Shown here piece after piece: positions 1-12,482 of a stretch of DNA of 64,000 nt; within the stretch, counting starts at the first letter, position 1; each line of letters begins with the position of its first letter. The position numbers were made by a program, and so were the translations under genes. Source of the stretch: Thinopyrum elongatum (lineage: Eukaryota; Streptophyta; Magnoliopsida; Poales; Poaceae); NCBI GenBank assembly GCA_011799875.1, contig JAAAXO010000120.1, positions 229,209-293,208 on the forward strand, written 5' to 3'. Below the pieces are notes generated by a model. That model saw only the letters and a program-made list of their open reading frames with translations. It made no database searches and was not told where the DNA came from.

Positions 1-1927
1 GGCAGTGCATGTATCTAGCGAGAGAGGGTGGGAGGGAGAGAGAGAGATAGAGCTCGGCATGGAGTGCAATGGCGGGTGTGTGAGAGAAATACATTTGTTG
101 ACAGAGTGGGGAAAGGGGGTTGTATATTTGAGAGATTTAGAGATCGAAACATGGAGAGAAAGAATGAGCGTGTGTCGGAAACCAATAGCTCTGTAAGGTG
201 GTTAGGAGGGGAAGATTGATCGATAGAGGAAGTATGCAGTGTGTGTGCTGAGGGGGGGGACCTAAACACAACATTTGAATGTAGATAGTACTAGACTTAA
301 TATTGACGTTTCAATTTAGTGTACATTGTAAGATTTGAATTGAGGACCATGCATCTGCCTTCCGTAATTATTTTGAATTCGTGTCGTACTAGGTGTGGAA
401 AAGTCGATGCACTAATATTGACTCTATTGTTGTGGTATTTTGTACGTGTGTGGTCATATGCTTGAATCCATCCAAAGTTTTCTCACTACCATAGTGTTTA
501 TCTTATACATATGAATTTGCATTAAAAAATGTAGCGTGGATACCGTGAAATGCAAAATCGATGCTAGAATTGGAGATCACTATGTGACAAACACACTCTA
601 ATTCAAAGAACTCCTCATTAATTAATTTCTAGTATCTCGTTTCGTAGGAATAATTATTTGCAAGGAAAACACGAGCATGGTAATACATACAGATTCGTTT
701 GCCAATGAAAAAATATTCATTTGCATTCTCAAATGTGGGCGCACCAAGCAGACCAGGGTCGTGTCATGGTGGTGGTGTGTGTCATACGAATGCTAGCACC
801 CACCCCCTCTCCAAAAATAGAACGGCGACAAAAAAAACTTCGTGCCTCCATGTTTTAGATTGAAAAATCTAGCGGCCCCAATTCCAGCCCTGCAAAATCT
901 CCCTTCTCCTCCGTCCCCTTCTGCGCCCAGAGCGCTCAAATCCCACATTTGCCGCCACCCAAGCAAAATTTGAATCGCCCCTCATCTTGTCTCTTTCCCC
1001 ACCTCTATACCGAACGACGACGGCGACAAAGACGATGGTCGCGCTTCACCACCGCAGCGGAGCTACCTCTTCTACGCCCTCGTCCACCGCACCGGGTGGT
1101 CCACCGACAACGTCGGCCACCGTAGCCGTTGTGCCTCACAGACACCGACTTCCACCGCGTCAGGTGTGCTTCACCAACGCCGTCTCCCACCTCACCGGGG
1201 CTACTTCATCGAGCACATCATCGCACCTCCACCCCCCAAGGCCGTTGGTACTTCACCAACGTCCTAGTCCACCGCATCATAGCGCTCCATTGCCGCTCAA
1301 GATCTGCATCCGTAGGCGGCCAGCCAACGCCAGCACATCACCCTCAACGGCTTTGAAGTGACCCGCACTCTAGGCGAGTATGCCCAAACACCTACCCGAA
1401 CTAGGTATCAACATATCACTCCGTTGTGCACTGTTCCGGTGATGTTTGGATATCCTTTTACTGCTCTATTAGCTTACACGCCTATGCAACTCTGACTTTA
1501 ACTCTTATTTCTTCTGGAGCTATCATCTGAAACAAGCAAAACCATTTTTTAGCGAAGCATGACGACGCTACAGGATCTGGTACACATCTTGCACGCTCGT
1601 ATAACCTTGTAAGTACCTATCCTATGGTACAACAGCAAGGTCGATTCCTGTCATTTAATCAACCATTCGCTATACAAAAAATGCAGAGGGGGATGGAAGG
1701 AGCACAGGGCCTGCAGATCCAAGCAAGTGGTAACATGGACTGCACATGGAACATCCCAAGCGTAAGCAGAGCTGTAGTGAGCCTGTACAACAAGCTCTCA
1801 TTTTTCTACTCACCATCACTTGGTTACGATGGATAGGCCAAGTTCTTCGGCGAACCCACTCTTCGAGGAGCAAGATGACAAACATGACTACATCATCAAG
1901 AACCACTTCTTCATCGCCCAACGATGA
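1..1927. other. Unassigned flank without recognisable gene or transposon
   Basis: I recognise no conserved protein, RNA gene or transposon terminus here. The first 60 bases are GA-rich simple sequence. Bases 300-900 are AT-rich. Bases 900-1370 switch to GC-rich, Pro/Ser/Thr-coding low-complexity DNA with a 124-codon open frame (987-1361) that has no recognisable domain. Bases 1550-1927 hold only short frames. It could be low-copy intergenic DNA, a degraded gene end or an old transposon. It does not resemble the families that fill the rest of the window. Confidence 0.4.
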
Positions 1928-2845
1928 TGTAGGGTAGAACCCTAGATGCCCGATCTTTCATGATTGGAGCGGATCCCATGAAAAACACAAAGAACATGAG
2001 GGAAAACACGAGGGGAAACACAAGAGGATTCACTCAAACCAACAAGATTCGATTACACATGTGCTAGATCTGAATACATGAAGAGATACACGATCCAAAG
2101 TCAACAAAGGATGATACAAGTAGCAAGTTCTTCTCCGTGAGGAGGTCTTGAGGGTCTTCCCGTGAGGGGTCTTGAATCCACTCGTGGGATCTTCTCCGTA
2201 GAGGTCGTGAACTCCAATGGAGAAGGTATCAAGTGGATGAGCAAAGCTCTATCTCCTAAAATGAGTTATCACATTGCTGACCCTAAAACGTGAGGGAGAG
2301 GGAGTATATATAGTCTAGGGGGGCGAAGGGATACATGGGCCTCAGCCCTTTACTGGGCGCAGTCAGGCGAAGCCGGACGTCCGGGCGTCGGGTCGGATGT
2401 CCGGGCCTTCACGAGGAGCCGGATGTCCGTGGCTGGGGCCGGATGTCTGGGCTGTCGGGGTCGATCTTCTGCTCTCTGGATAGGGCTTGTCCGGATGTCC
2501 GGGCTGGGGGTCCGGATTTCCGGGCCCGAGGCCGGATGTCCGGGCCTTGTAGACTTGGCTGCTTGGCTGCTGCTGCTGTCGACACCTCTAGGGGCCGGAT
2601 GTTCGGGGTCCTGGAAGCTGTTCTCGGTTCCCTTCATCCATGAACTTGTAGACTTGTCCGTCTTCGCGTGCATCTTCGAGAGGGTCCTCTTGGTACCTGA
2701 TCATGCACAACATTCCGGACTTAGGTAGTAGCCATGTCTCGAGAGGATCATATGGAATATCACTAAGGAGAGATGTCACCTTGTTCTCGAGAGCTCTAGC
2801 TCGTGCTCATGTCATCGGTCCTCTTGGCACTTGGTGAGACAATGG
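1928..2845 (-). repeat. Probable LTR of an unrelated retrotransposon, minus strand
   Basis: Read on the minus strand this stretch has LTR-like order: a GC-rich part with repeated CCGGATGTCCGG-like words, a TATA-like TATATATA at about 2306-2313, then a T-rich U5-like part ending TCTACCCTACA at 1928. The plus-strand start TGTAGGG and that minus-strand end fit TG...CA termini. The right boundary is uncertain, I found no matching target duplication, and no second copy exists in the window. It could be a solo LTR, or an LTR fragment lying beside family C. Confidence 0.45.
2369..2600. repeat. Cluster of CCGGATGTCCGG-like palindromic words
   Basis: About eight variants of the self-complementary word CCGGATGTCCGG, or its half site, occur at irregular spacing of 20-60 bases in a GC-rich block. 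They lie next to the TATA-like sequence of the probable minus-strand LTR, so they may be part of its U3 or leader. The word is rich in CpG, a methylation target in plants. Confidence 0.6.
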
Positions 2846-2967
2846 TAGGTCCATGAGGATGACCATAGGATGCTTCGCATCAAATGAGCTCTCCATCAAG
2901 AAAGTGAAGCTTTGGGTGATTGCATTGAGCAACTCGCACCGACTTACGCCAATCGAAAGAAAGATAA

Positions 2968-3475
2968 TGGGACTACCTCGACGCCAAGCTCACCACACAA
3001 ATGGAAGAATTCTGCAACATGATCGTGAGCCGCGTGTCTTCCACCACTTCTTCACCAAGACGACGCCACTCAAGTCGCCACTCTTCGACCTACTCTTCCT
3101 CCGATGCAAGTCCTCCACGAGCTCGTTCTCATCAACGTGACGACCCTCAAGATCGCCAAGCTCAAGAAAATCCATTCCAAGGCAATGGTTTGCAAGACCG
3201 AGTTCGAGCACGTGAAAGGGAGAGATGCCAAGCACAAGACGAAGCACTTCGCCAAGAATGACAAGATGAGGCCGCTCGACGTGAAGATCAACAAGAAAGA
3301 AGAAACCAGGCACATATGGCTCGACCCCATCGGCGAGTCCATCAAGATGAGCGTGAAATTGAGGACCTTCCCCCATGCCAAGTGCAACACCACCCTCGTC
3401 CACATGATGAAGAACTACACTACAGCAAGCTCAAGTTCTCCATACCCAAGTTCTTCGGAAGCACCGATCCCGAAG
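2968..3475 (+). pseudogene. Family C gypsy gag, N-terminal part (broken)
   Basis: Gag is the structural protein that packages retrotransposon RNA. The frame opens after a TAA at 2965 and reads an N-terminal segment (DYLDAKL...), then an Arg/Ser/Gln-rich stretch, with one in-frame TGA at 3259. It ends with KLKFSIPKFFGSTDPE, the usual opening of a gypsy gag core. The reading frame resumes at 12483 after removal of the 9-kb A insertion and one copy of its 5-bp target duplication, which shows that both pieces were one gene. No intact start codon is evident, so the true N-terminus is unknown. The element is old and inactive. Confidence 0.75.
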
Positions 3476-4021
3476 TGATGAGGACATCAATACCATTGTT
3501 ACACCCACAGCCCCTGCTGCTATACATACTGGACCAATTACTAGAGCTCGCGCACGCCAATTAAATTATCAGGTACTTTCGTTTCTTGGTAATGATTCTA
3601 ATGTTCATGAGAATATGATGCTGCCTAAATTGGATACATTTGTTTTGCTTACAAATGAAGGGCCTAGCTTGGACAAGAAAGAGGAACCTTGGAGCAAGTT
3701 CAAGCATGGAGATGATGGCATGCGCAAGGGGAACAAGAACGGAGTTACAAGTGATGATTTCAGGACTTTGAAGCCACCATAAGGAGTGCAGGAAGCCTTG
3801 GACGAAATATACAAGATGCCACTTCATAAATTTCGTCCAGAGGCTATTATAGGTGCTGCGTCACCTTATTATTGGGCCAGGCCCATGTAATTTCGAAATA
3901 CTTGAGTATAGGCTATTTTTAGAGTCCGTATGTGTGGGGAAACAAGAGATAGGGTTGGTTTCGGACCCCTCCTTCAAGGGCCACGAAATCCCCCCCCTCT
4001 TCCTCCATATATACAGCCCTT
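3476..4021 (+). repeat. Family A 5' LTR of A1, truncated after U3
   Basis: It matches complete A LTRs from their first base to about AGCCCTTAGGG just after the TATA-like sequence, then jumps to leader sequence (GTAAGAATTTGAG) at about 4033. R, U5, the primer-binding site and most of the leader are deleted. Roughly ten bases at the junction match neither side. The first 300 bases also encode the polyprotein tail in 3' copies. Confidence 0.8.
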
Positions 4022-4141
4022 AGGGACACACCAGTAAGAATTTGAGATTTGCTTGACGGATTTGTGACACCACACCACACCACCACCACTTTCTAGTAGT
4101 CTGTAGGATCATATTCTCGTGTGTTTCTATTGCTGCTAACC

Positions 4142-5461
4142 ATGGCAGGATCACAAGCCGACGAGATTGACTGGGAGAACATGACGAACAAGGAGTTGCA
4201 TGATAAATTTCAGCAAATGATGAGTGGCCAGGTGGGAGATGTGCTAAATAGATTTGAAGAGGCCATGGAGAAGATAGATGGCATGGAGAAGTCGTTCGAG
4301 ACAAAGCTGGATAACAAGTTTAATGAATTGCTCACGCGTCTTCCCCAACCACCACCGGCTGCACCTGTCGCACCTCTGCAACGACAACAACAACGCCCCC
4401 TTCCAAATCAGTTCCGACGAGCGAAGCGTGTTCCTCTTGAGGATGGCCAAACTTCTGGTGCTGCTGTACCTACTGTTGATGCTTCTTTGGCTCCTGCTCC
4501 TGCTGCTGCTGGTGCCGAGGAGGAGGATGATTACACGGGCGATTATGAGGATGAGGTTGATCAAAATCATAACTACGTGCAACCACCAGCACCAGGTCGT
4601 CCACATGCAAATAATCGCAATGGTAGGCCTGCACCACCACTTCAGGTACGAGATCATGACCATCTTCCTAAATTAAAATTGAATATTCCACCATTCGAGG
4701 GTAGATATGTTCCTGATATATATCTTACTTGGGAGTTAGAAACTGAACAACGTTTTACATGTTTACAATATCCCGAGGAACGACGTGTTGCTGCTGCTGT
4801 TTGTGCTTTCACTAGTTTTGCATGTGTATGGTGGTCTGAACATTGTAGATTATATCCTATTCCAGCTACGTGGGCTGCTTTGAAAACTGCTATGCGTACT
4901 CGTTGGGTTCCACCATATTATCAACGTGAATTACTTCAAAAATTGCAGCGCTTAAGACAAGGAAAAAATTCTGTAGAAGAATATTATCAGGAATTACAAA
5001 CTGGCATGATTAGATGTGGTATTGTTGAGGAGAATGAAACTATGCTTGCACGTTTCATGGGTGGATTAAATAGAGAGATTCAGACCATTCTAGAGTATAA
5101 GGAGTATAATAATATCACTCGTTTATTCCATCTTGCTTGTAAAGCTGAACGTGAAGTGCAGGATCGACAGGCATTGGCGCGAACTAATTTTTCTGCAGGT
5201 CGATCTTCATCATGGACACCGCGTGCCTCCTCTACTCCCACATGTCCTACTGCGGCACCACTGACTTCAGCCACCAATTCCAATCGAGATACAAGAAAAC
5301 AGGCACCACCACCACCATCTGCCAAGAGTACACCTTCTGGGCCTGCCCAGAGCTCTTCTTCATCTATGGCATCAACAGTGCACACACACATCATATTATT
5401 TGTCGTCGTTGTAAGGGAAGAGGTCATTATGCGAGAGAATGCCAATCTCCGCGTGTTATGA
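4142..5461 (+). pseudogene. Family A gag of A1, frameshifted
   Basis: The ATG at 4142 (MAGSQADEIDWENM) is the start shared by every A copy. It lies in a CCATGGCAG context. In order there is an acidic, probably coiled-coil N-terminal region (residues 1-70), a Pro/Gln-rich linker, an acidic patch (EEEDDYTGDYEDE), the gag core beginning [13 protein letters not shown] near residue 180 and extending to about 340, and a Ser/Thr/Pro-rich linker. Gag forms the cytoplasmic particle. A 2-base gain in a CA run near 5381-5392 shifts the frame just before the zinc knuckle, so the last 20 or so codons to 5461 are out of frame. Intact relatives read gag and pol in one frame. Confidence 0.85.
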
Positions 5462-8400
5462 TTGCTACTGAGGATGGTGGGTATGAGTCCACTAGTGATT
5501 ATGATGAGGAGACTTTGGCTCTTATTACAAGTGAAGAACACGGTGGAGATGATTCTGATCATGAGACGCAATACATGGCTCCTGAAGACGCTGACAGGTA
5601 TGAATGTTTAGTTGCTCAACGTGTTTTGAGTGTGCAGGTCACACAAGCTGAACAAAATCAGAGGCATAATTTGTTCCATACAAAGGGAGTTGTGAAGGAA
5701 CGTTCTGTTCGCGTCATCATAGATGGAGGGAGCTGCAACAACTTGGCTAGCATGGAGATGGTGGAGAAGCTATCTCTCACCACAAGACCACATCCACATC
5801 CTTACTATATCCAATGGTTCAACAACAGCGGCAAGGTTAAGGTAACACGTACTGTTCGTGTGCATTTTAGTATCTCTACATATGCTGATTATGTTGATTG
5901 TGATGTGGTACCCATGCAAGCATGTTCAATATTACTTGGTAGACCATGGCAATTTGATAAAAATTCTGTACACCATGGTAGAAACAATCAGTATACTCTT
6001 GTTCATAAGGATAAACATATTACTTTGCTTCCTATGACTCCTGATTCTATTTTGAAAGATGATATTAATAGAGCTAGTAAAGCAAAGCAGGAGAAAAATA
6101 AGAGTGAAAATCAGATTGTGGCAAAAGAATTTGAGCAACAAATGAAGCCTAATAATAAACCATCTAGTGTTGCTTCTGAAATTAAATTGAAAAGTGCATG
6201 CTTACTTGCCACCAAATCTGATATTGATGAGCTAGATTTCAGCAATTCTGTTTGCTATGCTTTTGTGTGCAAAGAGGCGTTATTTTCATTCGAGGACGTG
6301 CCTTCCTCTTTGCCTCCTGCGGTCACTAACATTTTGCAGGAGTTCGCTGACGTCTTTCCACAAGACGTGCCACCGGTATTACCACCTATTCGCGGGATTG
6401 AGCATCAGATTGACTTAATTCCCGGTGCTTCGTTGCCAAACCGTGCGCCATACCATACCAATCCAGAGGAGACGAAGGAGATTATGCGTCAAGTACAGGA
6501 GCTGCTCGACAAAGGTTATATACGCGAATCTCTTAGTCCTTGTGCTGTTCCTATTATACTAGTGCCAAAAAAGGATGGTACGTCGCGTATGTGTGTTGAT
6601 TGTAGTGGCATTAATAATATTACTATTCGTTATCGTCATCCTATTCCTAGGCTAGATGATATGCTTGATGAATTGAGTGGCTCTGCAATATTCTCCAAAG
6701 TTGATTTGCGTAGTGGATACCATCAAATTCGTATGAAATTGGGAGATGAATGGAAAACAACATTTAAAACTAAGTTCAGTTTATATGAGTGGTTAGTCAT
6801 GCCTTTTGGGTTAACTAATGCACCTAGTACTTTCATGAGATTAATGAACGAAGTTTTACGTGCTTTCATTGGACGATTTGTGGAAGTTTACTTTGATGAT
6901 ATATTGATTTATAGCAGATCTTTGGAGGAACATTTGGAACATTTACGTGTTGTTTTTATTGCTCTACGTGATGCACGTTTGTTTGGTAACCTTGGGAAGT
7001 GCACCTTTTGCACCGACCGAGTATCTTTTCTTGGCTATGTTGTTACTCCACAGGGAATTGAAGTTGATAAAGCCAAGATTGAAGCTATTGAGAGTTGGCC
7101 GCAGCCCAAAACGGTCACACAAGTGAGGAGTTTCCTTGGCCTCGCTGGTTTCTATAGGCGTTTTGTGAGAGATTTCAGTACCATTGCTGCACCTCTCAAC
7201 GAGCTTACAAAGAAGGATGTGCCTTTTGTTTGGGGTACCGCACAGGAAGAAGGCTTCACGGTGTTGAAAGATAAGTTAACACATGCTCCTTTACTCCAAC
7301 TTCCTGATTTTAATAAGACTTTTGAGCTTGAATGTGATGCTAGTGGAATTGGATTAGGAGGTGTGTTATTACAAGATGGCAAACCTGTTGCATACTTTTC
7401 TGAAAAATTGAGTGGGCCTAGTCTGAATTACTCTACTTATGATAAGGAATTATATGCTCTTGTTCGGACTTTGGAAACATGGCAACATTATTTATGGCCC
7501 AAAGAATTTGTTATTCATTCTGATCATGAATCTTTGAAACATATTAAAAGTCAAGCCAAACTGAACCGTAGACATGCTAAATGGGTTGAATTCATTGAGA
7601 CTTTCCCTTATGTCATTAAACACAAGAAGGGTAAAGAAAATGTTATTGCTGATGCATTGTCTCGTCGTTATACTATGCTTTCACAACTTGACTTTAAAAT
7701 ATTTGGTTTGGAGACCATCAAAGATCAATATGTGCATGATGCTGAATTTAAGTATGTATTGCAGAATTGTAAAGAAGGGAGAACATGGAACAAGTTCGTC
7801 GTTAACGATGGATTTGTGTTTCGTGCTAACAAGCTATGCATTCCAGCTAGCTCCGTTCGTCTTTTGTTGTTGCAGGAGGCGCATGGAGGAGGATTAATGG
7901 GACACTTTGGCGTAAAGAAGACAGATGATGTACTTGCTACACATTTCTTTTGGCCAAAGATGAGACGGGATGTTGAGCGCTTTGTTGCTCGCTGCACTAC
8001 ATGTCAAAAAGCTAAGTCACGACTCAATCCTCATGGTTTATATATGCCTTTGCCTGTACCTAGTGTTCCATGGGAGGATATATCTATGGACTTTGTTTTG
8101 GGTTTACCTCGAACAAAGAAGGGGAGGGATAGCATATTTGTTGTCGTGGATAGGTTCTCGAAAATGGCACACTTTATACCATGTCATAAAAGCGATGATG
8201 CTGCTAATGTTGCTGATTTGTTCTTTCGTGAAATTATTCGCTTGCATGGTGTGCCAAATACTATTGTTTCAGATCGTGATACCAAATTTCTTAGCCACTT
8301 TTGGAGATGTTTATGGGCTAAGTTGGGGACTAAACTGTTTTTTAGTACTACTTGTCACCCCCAAACTGATGGACAAACTGAAGTAGTCAATAGAACTTTG

Positions 8401-8832
8401 TCTACTATGCTTAGGGCTGTTTTGAAGAATAACAAGAAAATGTGGGAAGAATGCTTGCCTCATATTGAATTTGCTTATAATCGTTCGTTGCATTCTACTA
8501 CTAAGATGTGCCCTTTTGAAATTGTATATGGTTTCCTACCTCGTGCACCTATTGATTTGTTGCCTCTTCCATCTTCGGAGAAGGTTAATTTTGATGCTAA
8601 ACAACGTGCTGAATTGATCTTAAAAATGCATGAGTTAACTAAGGAGAACATTGAGCGTATGAATGCTAAATATAAACTTGCTGGAGATAAGGTGATAGAG
8701 GCGAGGGTGTCCCGATCTTTCGATGAGATGATGTCTATCGTTTTTGGTGGAGTAGACTTTGACGATCCGACTACGAACGTGCGAGGACGTCGCGCCTTAG
8801 CAATCGCTAAACCAACTCCGAGAGGTTATTGA
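5395..8832 (+). pseudogene. Family A pol of A1 (zinc knuckle to integrase), 3' end replaced by inverted LTR
   Basis: The frame opens in the zinc knuckle ([14 protein letters not shown], 5401-5442). It continues through the aspartic protease ([12 protein letters not shown], about 5716-5750), reverse transcriptase with YFDD at 6889-6900, RNase H (ECDASGIG, about 7330), the integrase zinc domain (HFGVKK...CTTCQKAK, 7900-8010) and the DDE core (MDFV near 8087, SDRD near 8271, TEVVN near 8380). These enzymes copy the RNA and insert the cDNA. After KLAGDK at 8692 the frame runs into an inverted LTR and ends 46 codons later, so the integrase tail is lost. An RT position that is Arg in the other copies (VDCRGIN) is Ser here, shared with the copy at 9616. 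Confidence 0.88.
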
Positions 8833-9615
8833 CCACGCCGGAGCACAATCAACCTGACCCCGAGGGTCTAACTCCTGCAAGCAAACGAAGAACAAGCAAG
8901 AAACTAAGATTTGCAATCTGGATATTGCGAATATAAGATGAAAGCTTTATTGATCGAGGTGGGGTTCTGTGACGTCTTGGTCTGGTTGTTGAACACAAAC
9001 GAAGTACGCGAAGTTGCAACTATGGCGAACTTTTAATCTAAACAAAACCCAAAGTCTAAACGGTGCCCTAAGGGCTGTATATATGGAGGAAGAGGGGGGG
9101 GATTTCGTGGCCCTTGAAGGAGGGGTCCGAAACCAACCCTATCTCTTGTTTCCCCACACATACGGACTCTAAAAATAGCCTATACTCAAGTATTTCGAAA
9201 TTACATGGGCCTGGCCCAATAATAAGGTGACGCAGCACCTATAATAGCCTCTGGACGAAATTTATGAAGTGGCATCTTGTATATTTCGTCCAAGGCTTCC
9301 TGCACTCCTTATGGTGGCTTCAAAGTCCTGAAATCATCACTTGTAACTCCGTTCTTGTTCCCCTTGCGCATGCCATCATCTCCATGCTTGAACTTGCTCC
9401 AAGGTTCCTCTTTCTTGTCCAAGCTAGGCCCTTCATTTGTAAGCAAAACAAATGTATCCAATTTAGGCAGCATCATATTCTCATGAACATTAGAATCATT
9501 ACCAAGAAACGAAAGTACCTGATAATTTAATTGGCGTGCGCGAGCTCTAGTAATTGGTCCAGTATGTATAGCAGCAGGGGCTGTGGGTGTAACAGTGGTA
9601 TTGATGTCCTCATCA
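8693..9615 (-). repeat. Family A LTR, inverted, inside A1
   Basis: A complete 923-bp LTR with exact termini. The plus-strand flanks are TAAGG on the left (integrase codons) and GATTG on the right (protease codons). These differ, so this is not a simple solo insertion. It separates two overlapping pol segments and probably arose by recombination between two separate LTR insertions in A elements. Confidence 0.88.
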
Positions 9616-11559
9616 GATTGTGATGTGGTACCCATGCAAGCATGTTCATTATTACTTGGTAGACCATGGCAATTTGATAAAAATTCTGTACACCATGGTA
9701 GAAACAATCAGTATACTCTTGTTCATAAGGATAAACATATTACTTTGCTTCCTATGACTCCTGATTCTATTTTGAAAGATGATATTAATAGAGCTAGTAA
9801 AGCAAAGCAGGAGAAAAATAAGAGTGAAAATCAGATTGTGGCAAAAGAATTTGAGCAACAAATGAAGCCTAATAATAAACCATCTAGTGTTGCTTCTGAA
9901 ATTAAATTGAAAAGTGCATGCTTACTTGCCACCAAATCTGATATTGATGAGCTAGATTTCAGCAATTCTGTTTGCTATGCTTTTGTGTGCAAAGAGGCGT
10001 TATTTTCATTCGAGGACGTGCCTTCCTCTTTGCCTCCTGCGGTCACTAACATTTTGCAGGAGTTCGCTGACGTCTTTCCACAAGACGTGCCACCGGTATT
10101 ACCACCTATTCGCGGGATTGAGCATCAGATTGACTTAATTCCCGGTGCTTCGTTGCCAAACCGTGCGCCATACCATACCAATCCAGAGGAGACGAAGGAG
10201 ATTATGCGTCAAGTACAGGAGCTGCTCGACAAAGGTTATATACGCGAATCTCTTAGTCCTTGTGCTGTTCCTATTATACTAGTGCCAAAAAAGGATGGTA
10301 CGTCGCGTATGTGTGTTGATTGTAGTGGCATTAATAATATTACTATTCGTTATCGTCATCCTATTCCTAGGCTAGATGATATGCTTGATGAATTGAGTGG
10401 CTCTGCAATATTCTCCAAAGTTGATTTGCGTAGTGGATACCATCAAATTCGTATGAAATTGGGAGATGAATGGAAAACAACATTTAAAACTAAGTTCAGT
10501 TTATATGAGTGGTTAGTCATGCCTTTTGGGTTAACTAATGCACCTAGTACTTTCATGAGATTAATGAACGAAGTTTTACGTGCTTTCATTGGACGATTTG
10601 TGGAAGTTTACTTTGATGATATATTGATTTATAGCAGATCTTTGGAGGAACATTTGGAACATTTACGTGTTGTTTTTATTGCTCTACGTGATGCACGTTT
10701 GTTTGGTAACCTTGGGAAGTGCACCTTTTGCACCGACCGAGTATCTTTTCTTGGCTATGTTGTTACTCCACAGGGAATTGAAGTTGATAAAGCCAAGATT
10801 GAAGCTATTGAGAGTTGGCCGCAGCCCAAAACGGTCACACAAGTGAGGAGTTTCCTTGGCCTCGCTGGTTTCTATAGGCGTTTTGTGAGAGATTTCAGTA
10901 CCATTGCTGCACCTCTCAACGAGCTTACAAAGAAGGATGTGCCTTTTGTTTGGGGTACCGCACAGGAAGAAGCCTTCACGGTGTTGAAAGATAAGTTAAC
11001 ACATGCTCCATTACTCCAACTTCCTGATTTTAATAAGACTTTTGAGCTTGAATGTGATGCTAGTGGAATTGGATTAGGAGGTGTGTTATTACAAGATGGC
11101 AAACCTGTTGCATACTTTTCTGAAAAATTGAGTGGGCCTAGTCTGAACTATTCTACTTATGATAAAGAATTATATGCTCTTGTTCGGACCTTAGAAACAT
11201 GGCAACATTATTTATGGCCCAAAGAATTTGTTATACATTCTGATCATGAATCTTTGAAACACATTAAAAGTCAAGCAAAACTGAACCGTAGACATGCTAA
11301 ATGGGTTGAATTTATTGAGACTTTCCCTTATGTCATTAAACACAAGAAGGGTAAAGAAAATGTTATTGCTGATGCATTGTCTCGTCGTTATACTATGCTT
11401 TCACAACTTGACTTTAAAATATTTGGTTTGGAGACCATCAAAGATCAATATGTGCATGATGCTGAATTTAAAGATGTATTGTAGAATTGTAAGGAAGGGA
11501 GAACATGGAACAAGTTCGTCGTTAACGATGGATTTGTGTTTCGTGCTAACAAGCTATGC
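9616..11559 (+). pseudogene. Second copy of family A pol: protease to start of integrase
   Basis: It repeats 5899-7840 in direct orientation. The first 1.4 kb is nearly identical to that segment, including shared rare changes ([22 protein letters not shown]). After about 7425/11145 more differences appear and it becomes more like other A copies, which suggests gene conversion or a mosaic origin. It begins at [10 protein letters not shown] of the protease and carries full RT and RNase H. A CAG to TAG change gives a stop at 11482. It is cut at 11559 by the 3' LTR, just before the integrase zinc domain. Confidence 0.85.
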
Positions 11560-12482
11560 TGATGAGGACATCAATACCATTGTTACACCCACAGCCCCTG
11601 CTGCTATACATACTGGACCAATTACTAGAGCTCGCGCACGCCAATTAAATTATCAGGTACTTTCGTTTCTTGGTAATGATTCTAATGTTCATGAGAATAT
11701 GATGCTGCCTAAATTGGATACATTTGTTTTGCTTACAAATGAAGGGCCTAGCTTGGACAAGAAAGAGGAACCTTGGAGCAAGTTCAAGCATGGAGATGAT
11801 GGCATGCGCAAGGGGAACAAGAACGGAGTTACAAGTGATGATTTCAGGACTTTGAAGCCACCATAAGGAGTGCAGGAAGCCTTGGACGAAATATACAAGA
11901 TGCCACTTCATAAATTTCGTCCAGAGGCTATTATAGGTGCTGCGTCACCTTATTATTGGGCCAGGCCCATGTAATTTCGAAATACTTGAGTATAGGCTAT
12001 TTTCAGAGTCCGTATGTGTGGGGAAACAAGAGATAGGGTTGGTTTCGGACCCCTCCTTCAAGGGCCACGAAATCCCCCCCCTCTTCCTCCATATATACAG
12101 CCCTTAGGGCACCGTTTAGACTTTGGGTTTTGTTAAGATTAAAAGTTCGCCATAGCTGCAACTTCGCGTACTTCGTTTGTGTTCAACGACCAGACCAAGA
12201 CGTCACAGAACCCCACCTTGATCAATAAAGCTTTCATCTTATATTCGCAATATCCCGATTGCAAATCTTAGTTTCTTGCTTGTTCTTCATTTTCTTGCAG
12301 AAGATAGACCCTCGTGGTCAGGTTGATTGTGCTCCGACGTGGTCAATAACCTCTCGGAGTTGGTTTAGCGATTGCTAAGGCGCGACGTCCTCGCACGTTC
12401 GTAGTCGGATCGTCAAAGTCTACTCCACCAAAAACGATAGATATCATCTCATCGAAAGATCGGGACACCCTCGCCTCTATCA
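11560..12482 (+). repeat. Family A 3' LTR of A1
   Basis: A complete LTR of about 923 bp. The right flank CGAAG matches the left flank of the 5' LTR. The left flank is TATGC from pol (native text continues ATTCCAGC) instead of the polypurine tract that should precede a 3' LTR. It is therefore likely a recombinant between a nested LTR inserted at TATGC and the original 3' LTR, with loss of everything between them. Confidence 0.85.

Larger units (their letters stand above)
3476..12482 (+). mobile_element. Composite family A gypsy element A1 inserted in family C gag
   Basis: The outer boundaries are exact: LTR start TGATGAGGACATC at 3476 and LTR end CTCTATCA at 12482, flanked on both sides by CGAAG, a 5-bp target duplication inside family C gag. 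The interior is rearranged. It holds a truncated 5' LTR, a leader remnant lacking the primer-binding site (about 4033-4141), gag-pol up to the integrase C-terminus, an inverted LTR (8693-9615), a second copy of protease to integrase start (9616-11559), then the 3' LTR. With no primer-binding site and several broken frames it cannot be autonomous. Confidence 0.85.

Noticed and set aside
987..1361. 124-codon open frame in GC-rich DNA
   Set aside because: Pro/Ser/Thr/His-rich low complexity, overlapping frames open on both strands, no domain or splice evidence.
2335..2728. Overlapping 100-codon frames on both strands
   Set aside because: They are a by-product of the GC-rich palindromic words, not a gene.
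4244..4676. 132-139 codon frames opposite or alternative to gag (Leu/Met-rich)
   Set aside because: Shadow frames of the biased gag linker codons; the same pattern recurs wherever gag does.
8693..8832. Novel C-terminal extension of pol in A1 ([13 protein letters not shown]...)
   Set aside because: It is the inverted LTR read in frame by chance; the same text appears wherever a minus-strand U5 follows an open frame.
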